Assembly: GCA_029210865.1 (NCBI GenBank)
Contig: JARGGE010000075.1
Coordinates: 1 to 9,766, forward strand
Source of the DNA: Trueperaceae bacterium
GTDB taxonomy: Bacteria > Deinococcota > Deinococci > Deinococcales > Trueperaceae
Reading direction: 5' to 3'
Length of the DNA stretch: 9,766 nucleotides
Shown: positions 1 through 5,710 of the stretch, piece by piece
How positions within the stretch are numbered: the first letter of the stretch is position 1
How the letters are laid out: every line of letters starts with the position of its first letter
The notes under the pieces: generated by a model
Told to the model about the DNA's origin: nothing
The model's database searches: none
Seen by the model: only the letters and a program-made list of their open reading frames with translations
Translations under genes and position numbers: made by a program

Positions 1-1
1 C

Positions 2-100
2 CATCACCAGTGCGGTGCCGTCGACCGGCAGGCGGCGTTGGTAGTGGCGGCGCTCGGCGATCGGTGACGGCGGTGATGAACGGTATGGTTCAAACTGTTT
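2..100 (-). other. possible PilZ-like N-terminus, partial, off the left edge
   Basis: On the minus strand a frame open from position 100 to the window edge encodes IAERRHYQRRLPVDGTALV near its end. The segment ERRxxxRRxPV resembles the start of a PilZ (cyclic-di-GMP-binding) domain, where the RxxxR motif contacts the ligand. The frame has no ATG, GTG or TTG at a sensible place upstream, so the start is unresolved. It lies divergent from the exonuclease III fragment and on the same foreign-looking side of the junction at ~187-206. With only about 20 residues visible, the family assignment is weak, and the stretch may simply be non-coding. Confidence 0.22.
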
Positions 101-837
101 TTAAGAAGTATAGACGAGGAGTGTTTGATGCGGCTGTTATCATGGAACGTCAATGGCTTGCGGGCGATATACAAGAAAGGATTTGCCGAGGCGGTGGCCG
201 CCATGGCGGCGAAGTCCGCGCCGACGCGCGCCGCGCGGCCCAGCGCCGCGGCGGCGAGCTCGCTCTCGACCAGGATGTGGCGGGCGCACACCTCTTCGGG
301 GCGCACGAGCTGCGGGCGCAGCGATTCGTAGGCGACCCGCACCTCGAGGTCGCTCAGTTCGACCTCGGCCTCGACCTCGGCGACGACCGCTTGGATCAGC
401 TCGGTCTCGCGGACGAGCTCGCGGAGCTGGTCGAGGTCGCGGAAGCCGGCGGCTGCCAGCACCTCGAGCAGCGTGGCCTCGTCCGGGAACTGGCCGCGGG
501 CCTGGTCCACGACCGCCTCGACCACCGCCTCGTCGACGACGAGGCCGCGGACGCGCGCCTGCTCGAGCAGGACGAGCTCGCCGGCGCGCTGCTCCAGGAA
601 CTGCGGGTAGAAGGGGTAGACCTCGGCGAGCAGCTCGGGGCCGTACACCATGCCCTGGCCCGCCGCGAGCCCACGGACGGCGATCTCGAAGCGTTCGAAC
701 ACGAAGCTCGCCCGCTCCTCGACGGACCCGAGGCGCACGAGGACGGGGTCGTCGTCCTGGGCCAAGGCGGGCGAGAGAGCGAGGGCGGCGAGCGTGGCCA
801 GGGCCACGAAGAGGCTGCGGAACGGGGTTCGGTGCAT
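4..837 (-). CDS. exported parvulin-type peptidyl-prolyl isomerase, 3' end truncated
   Basis: This is a probable SurA/PrsA-like foldase acting outside the cytoplasmic membrane, where it isomerises Xaa-Pro bonds in exported proteins. I start it at the ATG at 837; a GTG at 852 is in frame, but the ATG puts a clean signal peptide at the N-terminus (basic MHRTPFR, a hydrophobic Leu/Ala run, then SPALA-Q as cleavage site). Residues ~30-160 (counted from this ATG) form an acidic, helical SurA_N-type chaperone segment. The parvulin domain then opens with RPEEVCARHILV and RAARVGADFAAMAA. Native sequence stops about 30 residues into that ~90-residue domain, at positions ~187-200. The remaining ~60 residues (FLYIARKPLTFHDN onward) are antisense of the foreign exonuclease III region and not a real C-terminus. 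It lies 46 bases downstream of dnaJ on the same strand, so it probably shares the dnaK operon transcript. The family call is firm; function of this truncated copy is doubtful. Confidence 0.72.
   Translation of the reverse strand: MHRTPFRSLFVALATLAALALSPALAQDDDPVLVRLGSVEERASFVFERFEIAVRGLAAGQGMVYGPELLAEVYPFYPQFLEQRAGELVLLEQARVRGLVVDEAVVEAVVDQARGQFPDEATLLEVLAAAGFRDLDQLRELVRETELIQAVVAEVEAEVELSDLEVRVAYESLRPQLVRPEEVCARHILVESELAAAALGRAARVGADFAAMAATASANPFLYIARKPLTFHDNSRIKHSSSILLKNSLNHTVHHRRHRSPSAATTNAACRSTAPHW
128..190 (+). pseudogene. exonuclease III (XthA/ExoA) N-terminal fragment
   Basis: From the ATG at 128 the frame reads MR followed by LLSWNVNGLRAIYKKGF and AE. This is the first beta-strand and Asn-containing active-site segment of the exonuclease III/AP-endonuclease family, which repairs abasic sites in DNA; the Asn of WNVNG belongs to the family's catalytic set. 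An AGGAG ribosome binding site (117-121) lies 6 bases upstream, so this is a genuine gene start. After about codon 21 the frame loses all family resemblance: the expected PDILCLQETK-type segment is absent and the sequence becomes the antisense of a PPIase gene. Only ~8% of a normal ~255-residue protein remains. Codons such as TTA, TCA, ATA, AAA and GGA are rare in the rest of the window. The fragment appears to come from another genome or locus, fused here by the breakpoint. Confidence 0.65.
187..206. other. chimeric junction between two broken genes
   Basis: Leftwards of about 187 the sequence reads as the start of a + strand exonuclease III gene; rightwards of about 200 it reads as the interior of a minus-strand PPIase gene. 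The bases between fit either gene, which is what microhomology at a join or an assembly fusion would leave. By my count GC is about 45% over 81-190, against more than 70% to the right. Neither gene continues across the point. I cannot tell from sequence alone whether the join is biological or an assembly artefact, but both partners being cut at one point within 200 bases of the window edge favours an artefact. Confidence 0.7.
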
Positions 838-842
838 GCGGC

Positions 843-848
843 AGCCTA
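843..848 (-). promoter_or_regulatory. TAGGCT motif 5 nt upstream of the PPIase start
   Basis: The minus strand reads TAGGCT-GCCGC-ATG. TAGGCT fits a TAnnnT -10 box placed as in leaderless promoters, and its AGG core could equally act as a weak ribosome binding site 7 bases from the ATG. The same heptamer, TAGGCTG, precedes two other starts in this window (at 5674 and 7204). No -35 box is recognisable 17 bases further upstream. Confidence 0.35.
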
Positions 849-858
849 CCACCGGGGC

Positions 859-872
859 CGCGGCCGGCCGCG
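859..872. repeat. 14-bp perfect GC palindrome after dnaJ
   Basis: CGCGGCCGGCCGCG is a perfect inverted repeat in the 46-base gap between the dnaJ stop and the PPIase start. In RNA it could fold as a 5-bp stem with a CCGG loop. No U-run follows, so I would not call it an intrinsic terminator. It may attenuate read-through from dnaJ into the PPIase gene, or be a by-product of high GC. Confidence 0.4.
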
Positions 873-883
873 CGCCCTGGGCG

Positions 884-1792
884 TCAGTCGCCGCCGGCGA
901 GGTCGCGCAGGCGCGCGTACGCCGCGCGCTGCTCGTCGTTCACGGCGGCGGGCACGACCACCCGCACCTCGACGACGGCGTCGCCGCGATGCCCACCGGG
1001 GAGCGGCCAGCCGCGTCCGCGCAGCCGCAGCTTGCGCCCGGCCGTCGTGCCCGCCGGCACGCTCAGGTCGACGTCGCCGTCGAGCGCTGGGACACGGACG
1101 GTGCCACCGAGCACCGCGACGTGGTCCGGGACGTCGACGCGACCGTGCAGCGCGTCGCCGTGGAGCCGCCAGCGGCCGTGCGGCTCGTGGCGCACGATCA
1201 GGACCAGGTCGCCGCCGCCGGGGGCCTGACCGCGCAGGCGCAGCTTGGCACCGTCGCGGACCCCCTGGGGCAGCGTGACCTCGAGCCCGCGCCCGTCGAT
1301 CCGGACGCTGACCGGCCCGCCCGTGTAGGCGCGCTCGAGCCCCACCCCCAGGGTCGCCTCGACCGCGCGTGGGGCGCGGGGCGCGGCCGCGCGCCCGAAG
1401 GGGGTCCCGAACGGCGCACCGCCCATCGAGCCGAAGGCGTCGTCCCCGGCCGAGCCACCGAACAGCGACCGGAAGAAGTCGCTGAAGCCGGCCATGTCCT
1501 CGGGGCGGACGTTCGTGTAGACCGGTCCGCCGCCCGCGTAGCCGCCGCCGGCGAAGCCTCCGGGCTCCGGCCCCTCGCGCCCGTAGCGGTCGTAGATCGC
1601 GCGCTTCTCGGAGTCCGAGAGCACCGTGTACGCCTCGTTGATCTCCTTGAAGCGCTCCTCGGCACCTGGGTCGTCCGGGTTGCGATCGGGGTGGTGCTTG
1701 GCGGCAGCCGCCCGGAAGGCCCGCCGCACGTCCTTCTCGGACGCGTCACGGGCCACCCCGAGCACCTCGTAGTAATCCTTGAACGCGGCCAC
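884..1792 (-). CDS. dnaJ: DnaJ-family co-chaperone (Hsp40) lacking the zinc finger
   Basis: This J-domain protein stimulates the ATPase of DnaK and delivers unfolded clients to it. The 302 residues comprise a J domain (6-70) with the diagnostic HPD at 34-36, a Gly/Phe-rich linker (~76-135), then the two beta-sandwich substrate-binding domains (~140-282) with LPQGVRDGAKLRLRGQ and VPAGTTAGRKLRLRGRG. The central CxxCxGxG zinc-finger domain of classical DnaJ (~375 residues) is absent and I see no cysteine at all, so the architecture is CbpA/type-II-like, as in Thermus and Deinococcus DnaJ. The start is GTG, supported by a GGGAGG ribosome binding site (1799-1804) 6 bases away and by the J domain starting at once. 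It follows grpE by 21 bases. Position in a dnaK-grpE-dnaJ operon supports dnaJ over cbpA as the name. Confidence 0.93.
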   Translation of the reverse strand: MAAFKDYYEVLGVARDASEKDVRRAFRAAAAKHHPDRNPDDPGAEERFKEINEAYTVLSDSEKRAIYDRYGREGPEPGGFAGGGYAGGGPVYTNVRPEDMAGFSDFFRSLFGGSAGDDAFGSMGGAPFGTPFGRAAAPRAPRAVEATLGVGLERAYTGGPVSVRIDGRGLEVTLPQGVRDGAKLRLRGQAPGGGDLVLIVRHEPHGRWRLHGDALHGRVDVPDHVAVLGGTVRVPALDGDVDLSVPAGTTAGRKLRLRGRGWPLPGGHRGDAVVEVRVVVPAAVNDEQRAAYARLRDLAGGD

Positions 1793-1813
1793 GGCGGGCC
1801 TCCCGACCGGCCC

Positions 1814-2431
1814 TCAGGGCTCCTGGTAGACGACGACGCGCGCGGGCCGGACCAGGCGGTCGCCGTGCAGGAAGCCGGCCTCGAACACGGATTGGATGGT
1901 GCCGGCCAGCTCGGGCTCGGGGACGGGAACGGTGGTCAACGCCTCGTGGCGCTCGGCGTCGAAGGGCTCGCCGACCTCGCCCGTCTTGGTGAGCCCGAGC
2001 CCCTCGAGCTGCCGCAGCAGCGCCGCGAGCACCGCCTCGACGCCCGGGAGGATCGCCGCCGGGTCGCCCACCCGCCCGGCCTCGATCGCGCGCTCGAGGT
2101 CGTCGTGCACGGTGAGCACCGGTCGGATCGCGGCGTCGAGCCCCGCGCCGTGGGCGCGCTCGAGGTCGGCGCGGCTCCGGCGCCGCAGGTTCTCGAGGTC
2201 GGCCCGAGCGCGCAGCGCCCGGTCCTGGGCCTCGGCCGCCTCGGCGCGCGCCTCGTCGAGGGCCTCGCGCACGCGCCCCAGCTCGCCGCGCAACACGTCG
2301 ACCTCCTCGAGCTCGTCGCCGGCGTCGGCGTCCGCTCGCGGCGCGGCCGCGTCGGCCACGTCCGTGGCCGCCGCCTCGCGGGCGGCGTCCACGGAGTCGG
2401 GGGCGTCGGGTCGGCCGTTCATCGCGCTCAC
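1814..2431 (-). CDS. grpE: GrpE nucleotide exchange factor for DnaK
   Basis: GrpE releases ADP from DnaK and so resets the chaperone cycle; it acts as a dimer in the cytoplasm. The 205 residues show a disordered acidic/Ala-rich N-terminus (1-40), a long charged coiled coil (~41-96) containing the family segment RADLENLRRRSRADLERA, a helical region with PVLTVHDDLERAIE (104-117), and the C-terminal beta head that contacts DnaK, ending with FLHGDRLVRPARVVVYQEP. The GTG start at 2431 overlaps the dnaK stop in a GTGA arrangement, without a visible ribosome binding site, so translation is probably coupled to dnaK. An ATG three codons in (2422) is the alternative start and would cost only three residues. 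Length is typical for the family. Confidence 0.93.
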   Translation of the reverse strand: MSAMNGRPDAPDSVDAAREAAATDVADAAAPRADADAGDELEEVDVLRGELGRVREALDEARAEAAEAQDRALRARADLENLRRRSRADLERAHGAGLDAAIRPVLTVHDDLERAIEAGRVGDPAAILPGVEAVLAALLRQLEGLGLTKTGEVGEPFDAERHEALTTVPVPEPELAGTIQSVFEAGFLHGDRLVRPARVVVYQEP

Positions 2432-4317
2432 GGAGCCGGCTTGAAGTCGGCGTCGATCACGTCATCATCGGATGCCGCCGCCTCTGGCTCGCCGCCCTCG
2501 GGCCCGGTCGTCGTCGCGGCTGCCGCCGCGACCGCTTGCTGGAACGCCTGCAGCGCCGTCGCGAGCTTCTGCCCCTCGGCGTCGAGCTCGGCCTTGGGTG
2601 CCTGCGCGTCGAGCGCCTTCTGCGCCTCGGCGATGGCGTCCACCACGGGCTTCTTCTGCTCGTCGGTCGCGCCTTCGGCCTCGTCGAGCACCTTCTGCGC
2701 CTGCAGCCGCAGCCCGTCGAGCTGGTTCCAGGCCTCGGCCTTCTCCTTGCGCACCTTGTCCTCTTCGCCGTGCTTGGCGGCGTCCTGGACCATCCGCTCG
2801 ACCTCGTCCTCGGCGAGCGTGGTGGTGTTCTGGATGGTGATCGACGCGGCCTTGCCGGTCGACTTCTCCTTCGCGGAGACGTTCAGCACGCCGTTCGCGT
2901 CGATGTCGTAGGTGATCTCGATCTGCGGCATGCCGGCGGGCATGGGCGGGATGCCGTCGAGCTTGAAGCGCCCGAGCGACTTGTTGTCGCCCGCCATCGC
3001 GCGCTCGCCCTGCAGCACGTGCACCTCGACGCCGGTCTGGTTGTGGTCGGCGGTCGAGAAGGTCTCGCTCTTGCGGACCGGCACGGTGGTGTTGCGGTCG
3101 ATCAGCTTGGTGAAGACGCCGCCCTTGGTCTCGACGCCGAGGCTCAGCGGGGTGACGTCGAGCAGCACGATGTCGTCGACCTCGCCGGTCAGGACCCCCG
3201 CCTGGATGGCGGCGCCGAGCGCCACGACCTCGTCGGGGTTGACGGTCTGGTTCGGCTCCTTGCCCAGGAGCTCCTTCACCAGCTTCTTGACGGCGGGCAC
3301 GCGGGTGGCGCCGCCGACCAGGATGACCTCGTCGATCTGGTCCTTGCCCAGCTTCGCGTCCTTGAGCGCCCGCTCGACGGGGCCGCGCACGCGCGCGAGC
3401 AGCGGGGCGATGAGCTCGTCGATCTTGCCGCGCGTCAGCTTCTTCTCGAGGTACAGGGGCGCGTTCGAGCCCGGGTCCATGGCGATGAAGGGCAGGCTGA
3501 TCGTGGTCTCGGGGAGCCCGGAGAGCTCGATCTTGGCCTTCTCGGCGGCCTCGATCAGCCGCTGCAGCGCCTGCTTGTCCTTGCGCAGGTCGACGCCGTA
3601 CTCCTTCTGGAAGTCGTCGGCGAGCCAGGTCACCACCGCGTAGTCCATGTCGGAGCCGCCCAGGTGGGTGTCGCCGGCGGTGGAGCGGACCTCGAACACG
3701 CCGTCGCCCACCTCGAGCACCGACACGTCGAAGGTGCCGCCGCCCAGGTCGAAGACGAGCACGGTCTCGTTCCCCTTCTTGTCGAGGCCGTACGCCAGCG
3801 CCGCCGCGGTCGGCTCGTTGACGATGCGGAGCACCTCGAGCCCGGCGATCTTGCCGGCGTTCTGGGTGGCCTCGCGCTGCGCGTTGTTGAAGTACGCGGG
3901 CACGGTGATGACCGCCTTGGTCACCTTCTGGCCGAGCTGCTCCGAGGCGTCGGCGACGAGCTTGCGCAAGATCATCGCCGAGACCTCTTCGGGCGTGTAC
4001 TTGGTGTCGCCCACGACGAAGCGGACGCCGCCGTCGTCGCCGCGCACGACCTCGTAGGGCGCGCGCTCGACCTCGGTGTGCACCTCGTCCCAGGTGCGGC
4101 CGATGTAGCGCTTGATCTCGAAGAGGGTGCCCTTGGGGTTGAGCACCGCTTGCCGCTTCGCGACCTGCCCCACCAGCCGCACGTCGTCCTTGAAGCCGAC
4201 GACGGACGGGGTGGTGCGGTTGCCTTCGCTGTTGACGAGGACGACGGCTTCGCCGCCCTCCATGATGGAGATCACGCTGTTGGTGGTCCCCAGGTCGATG
4301 CCGACGGCCTTCGCCAT
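2428..4317 (-). CDS. dnaK: Hsp70 chaperone DnaK
   Basis: DnaK is the ATP-dependent chaperone that binds exposed hydrophobic segments of unfolded proteins. The 629-residue product has a complete actin-like ATPase domain (1-~380) with phosphate-1 loop IDLGTTNS (7-14), NEPTAAALAYGLD (167-179), phosphate-2 loop DLGGGTFDVS (190-199) and the adenosine motif ILVGGATRVPAVKKL (332-346). The interdomain linker follows (VLLDVTPLSLG, 384-394), then the beta substrate-binding domain (~395-500), the helical lid (~505-600), and the conserved acidic tail DDDVIDADF. The ATG at 4317 is chosen because MAKAVGIDLGTTNS is the universal N-terminus and an AAGGAG site (4325-4330) sits 7 bases upstream; longer in-frame starts up to 4410 only add promoter and leader sequence. 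It is the first gene of the chaperone operon and lies behind a consensus promoter with an adjoining HspR-type operator. Nothing in it looks damaged. Confidence 0.98.
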   Translation of the reverse strand: MAKAVGIDLGTTNSVISIMEGGEAVVLVNSEGNRTTPSVVGFKDDVRLVGQVAKRQAVLNPKGTLFEIKRYIGRTWDEVHTEVERAPYEVVRGDDGGVRFVVGDTKYTPEEVSAMILRKLVADASEQLGQKVTKAVITVPAYFNNAQREATQNAGKIAGLEVLRIVNEPTAAALAYGLDKKGNETVLVFDLGGGTFDVSVLEVGDGVFEVRSTAGDTHLGGSDMDYAVVTWLADDFQKEYGVDLRKDKQALQRLIEAAEKAKIELSGLPETTISLPFIAMDPGSNAPLYLEKKLTRGKIDELIAPLLARVRGPVERALKDAKLGKDQIDEVILVGGATRVPAVKKLVKELLGKEPNQTVNPDEVVALGAAIQAGVLTGEVDDIVLLDVTPLSLGVETKGGVFTKLIDRNTTVPVRKSETFSTADHNQTGVEVHVLQGERAMAGDNKSLGRFKLDGIPPMPAGMPQIEITYDIDANGVLNVSAKEKSTGKAASITIQNTTTLAEDEVERMVQDAAKHGEEDKVRKEKAEAWNQLDGLRLQAQKVLDEAEGATDEQKKPVVDAIAEAQKALDAQAPKAELDAEGQKLATALQAFQQAVAAAAATTTGPEGGEPEAAASDDDVIDADFKPAP

Positions 4318-4379
4318 GGTGGGTCTCCTTCGGGGCGCCGCGCCGAGGCGCAGCGGTGGTGGTTCGAACCCGCGCAACG

Positions 4380-4404
4380 GACCTGATCCGGTGCCGCGCA
4401 GGTC
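4380..4404 (-). repeat. 6-bp inverted repeat in the dnaK leader
   Basis: GACCTG and CAGGTC flank 13 bases within the ~95-nt untranslated leader predicted between the dnaK promoter and its ATG. The transcript could form this hairpin near its 5' end, well away from the ribosome binding site. A role in mRNA stability is possible. I see no pairing that would hide the AAGGAG site. Confidence 0.3.
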
Positions 4405-4418
4405 GCTCACTACCGAGG

Positions 4419-4447
4419 AGCATAGCAGCGCCCGACGGGTGTGTCAA
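4419..4447 (-). promoter_or_regulatory. dnaK operon promoter, sigma70-type
   Basis: On the minus strand a perfect -35 hexamer TTGACA (4442-4447) and a -10 hexamer TATGCT (4419-4424) are separated by exactly 17 bases. Transcription would begin near 4412 and give a leader of about 95 bases before the dnaK ATG. This is the strongest promoter-like sequence in the window and reads in the direction of the whole chaperone operon. Confidence 0.78.
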
Positions 4448-4451
4448 CGTA

Positions 4452-4472
4452 TCTGAGTCTCCTACACTCAAC
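4452..4472. promoter_or_regulatory. HAIR-type operator (HspR binding site) at the dnaK promoter
   Basis: The minus strand reads GTTGAGT-N7-ACTCAGA, against the HspR-associated inverted repeat consensus CTTGAGT-N7-ACTCAAG: 11 of 14 arm positions match, both inner 5-base arms TGAGT/ACTCA are perfect, and the spacer is exactly 7. It ends 4 bases upstream of the -35 box (4442-4447), so a bound MerR-family repressor HspR would hinder RNA polymerase. HspR, with DnaK as corepressor, controls heat-shock genes in Actinobacteria and Deinococcus. No hspR gene lies in this window. The CIRCE/HrcA consensus does not fit this repeat. Confidence 0.72.
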
Positions 4473-4580
4473 CCTGGTCGGGGGTGCCTCGGCCCGGTCG
4501 TCGGACGGGTGACCGACCGTCGCCGGCGGGCGCGCGACGTACCCTGGGTCGGCGACCCGACGCCCATCCAGGAGGCCCCC
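4473..4580 (+). other. upstream region of the YciI-family gene
   Basis: This GC-rich stretch between the HAIR operator and the YciI-family start shows no convincing + strand promoter. A lone TACCCT (4540-4545) could be a poor -10 box without a matching -35. A dyad GGGTC-GGC-GACCC spans 4546-4558 and could fold in the leader or bind a regulator. AGGAGG at 4570-4575 is the ribosome binding site of the gene. A second weak -10-like TACACT (4463-4468) overlaps the HAIR element, so HspR could in principle affect both directions. Confidence 0.3.
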
Positions 4581-4865
4581 ATGCTCTACCTCGTGATCGC
4601 GAAAGACGGCACCGACCCCGAAGCCCCCGCGCGGCGCCAGCAGGTGCGCGAGGCGCACCTCGTCGGTGCGCGCAAGCTCGCCGAGGCGGGCACCATGCAC
4701 CTCGGCGGCGCGCTGCTCGACGACGCCGGCGCCATGATCGGCTCCGCCATCATCCTGGAGGCCGACGACGAGGCCGCGGCGCGCGCCCTCCTCGAGGCCG
4801 ACATCTACCACCGCGGCGGCGTCTGGCGCTCGTACGAGATCTACCCCTTCCGGCGCGCCGTCTGA
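4581..4865 (+). CDS. YciI-family protein (YCII domain)
   Basis: This 94-residue protein covers one whole YCII domain: a beta-strand LYLVIAKDG (2-10), an arginine-rich helix with REAH (His26, matching the conserved putative catalytic His), GTMHLGGALLDDAGAMIGSAIILEA, then the conserved ADDEAAARALLEADIYHRGGVW and a final YEIYPF strand. The family has a ferredoxin-like dimeric fold related to muconolactone isomerase and dystroglycan-like small enzymes; the physiological reaction is generally unknown. The ATG at 4581 follows an AGGAGG site (4570-4575) by 5 bases. The gene is divergent from dnaK and converges with the membrane-protein gene, its last 25 bases overlapping that gene's 3' end. No substrate can be inferred from the neighbourhood. 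Confidence 0.88.
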   Translation: MLYLVIAKDGTDPEAPARRQQVREAHLVGARKLAEAGTMHLGGALLDDAGAMIGSAIILEADDEAAARALLEADIYHRGGVWRSYEIYPFRRAV

Positions 4866-5674
4866 TCGCCGGCCGCGGGCGACGGTCGCCCCTCCCCGGG
4901 CGCGTCCGCCGGCCGCGGCGAGCGCCGCCGCAGCAGCACCGCGACGCCCCAGGCGACCGCGAAGGTGCCGACCGCCGCCGCGAGCGCCCACGGGTCGAGG
5001 CGCACCGCCTCGAGCGCGAAGGCCTCGCCCGTGGGCAGCGACGCACCGGCCAGGACGCCCACCGCCAGCCCCGGGGCGCCGCCGATCGCGGTCGCCGCCA
5101 GGAAGCCGCCCCACGGGACGCGCAGCGCTCCCGCGGCGGCGCTCACGAGGTCGCCGTGCAGCATCATCAGGCGGGCGACGAGCACCGAGCGGAACGGGTC
5201 GCGGGCGAGCGCGCCGCGCCAGCCCTCGGCGCGCGCTTCGCCGGCCGGCGCAACGACCGGGGCGCCCACCGGACCATCGGCCGGCGGGGCGACCGGCGCC
5301 CGGGCCGGCGCACCGGCTGGGCTGGTCGGCGGCGACGCCGGCCGGACGGCACCACGCAGCGCCCGGGCGGTCGCGTAGGGCACCGACGCGCTCAGCGTCA
5401 CCGCCACCCAGGCCACCGCGAACCCCAACCAGGGGCCGAGCCACCACCCCGAGAAGGCGGTCAGGACGGTGACCGGCAGCAGCAGCACCGGCCGCACCGC
5501 GAACGCCGCGAGCAGCACCGGCACGCCGACGCCGGGGCGCGCGAGCAGCGCGAGCACGGCGGCCAGCCCCGCCGCCGATCCCCCGTCCGCGCGCGCCAGG
5601 TAGGTCCACGTCGACGCCACGAGGACCGTCCAGGCAAGGACGGCGAGGGCGATCGGCACGCGGCGACGGGTCAT
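4841..5674 (-). CDS. VTT-domain (DedA/TVP38 superfamily) membrane protein
   Basis: This is an integral membrane protein, 277 residues, of the VTT/SNARE-associated superfamily, whose better-known members are implicated in lipid scrambling or flipping and envelope homeostasis. Hydrophobic segments appear near residues 7-27, 36-46, 50-72, 77-98, 175-185, 189-212 and 228-248. Superfamily landmarks are FSGWWLGPWLGFAVAWVAVTLSAS (first half, 74-97) and the re-entrant-type RLMMLHGDLVSAAAGALRVPW followed by FLAATAIGGAPG (168-202). Between the halves (~110-150) is a Pro/Ala/Gly/Val-rich stretch of about 40 residues that normal members lack. The tail after 248 is basic and Pro-rich. The ATG at 5674 follows TAGGCT by 6 bases. 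It is divergent from the pentapeptide gene and overlaps the YciI-family gene tail-to-tail by 25 bases. The exact subfamily (TVP38/TMEM64-like or YdjX-like) is not resolved. Confidence 0.82.
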   Translation of the reverse strand: MTRRRVPIALAVLAWTVLVASTWTYLARADGGSAAGLAAVLALLARPGVGVPVLLAAFAVRPVLLLPVTVLTAFSGWWLGPWLGFAVAWVAVTLSASVPYATARALRGAVRPASPPTSPAGAPARAPVAPPADGPVGAPVVAPAGEARAEGWRGALARDPFRSVLVARLMMLHGDLVSAAAGALRVPWGGFLAATAIGGAPGLAVGVLAGASLPTGEAFALEAVRLDPWALAAAVGTFAVAWGVAVLLRRRSPRPADAPGEGRPSPAAGDQTARRKG

Positions 5675-5680
5675 CGGCGC

Positions 5681-5686
5681 AGCCTA
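5681..5686 (-). promoter_or_regulatory. TAGGCT motif 6 nt upstream of the VTT gene start
   Basis: The minus strand reads TAGGCT-GCGCCG-ATG. If TAGGCT is a -10 box (TAnnnT), transcription would begin at or next to the A of ATG, giving a leaderless mRNA of the kind common in Deinococcus. The AGG core may instead be a weak ribosome binding site 8 bases from the ATG. No -35 hexamer is visible at the usual distance. Confidence 0.4.
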
Positions 5687-5710
5687 TCGCCTGCGCGCCG
5701 GACGCCCGCG

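Noticed and set aside
128..331. Exonuclease III fragment read as a complete 67-residue small protein
   Set aside because: Family resemblance stops at about codon 21; the remainder is out-of-frame antisense of the PPIase gene.
650..2911. Very long + strand open frame opposite dnaJ, grpE and the end of dnaK
   Set aside because: It is the antisense of three clearly recognised genes. Long antisense frames are expected at this GC content, and its composition (Arg/Val/Gly/Ala with no recognisable motif) fits a shadow.
2536..4386. 616-residue + strand open frame opposite dnaK
   Set aside because: Antisense of dnaK throughout, rich in His/Asp/Leu from complementing Glu and Lys codons; no ribosome binding site or domain signature.
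4318..4410. Longer DnaK starting at 4410, or an RNA thermometer in the leader
   Set aside because: The extension precedes the universal MAKxxGIDLGTTNS start and its AAGGAG site. No stable pairing partner for AAGGAG is visible in the transcribed leader; the hairpins at 4380-4404 and 4340-4351 leave it free.
4452..4472. CIRCE element (HrcA site)
   Set aside because: CIRCE is TTAGCACTC-N9-GAGTGCTAA; the arms and the 7-base spacing here fit HAIR instead.
4867..4918. 12-bp direct repeat CGCCGGCCGCGG (4867-4878 and 4907-4918)
   Set aside because: Both copies fall in the Pro/Ala/Gly-rich tail of the VTT gene in very GC-rich DNA; chance recurrence is likely, and nothing suggests an attachment site or mobile element.
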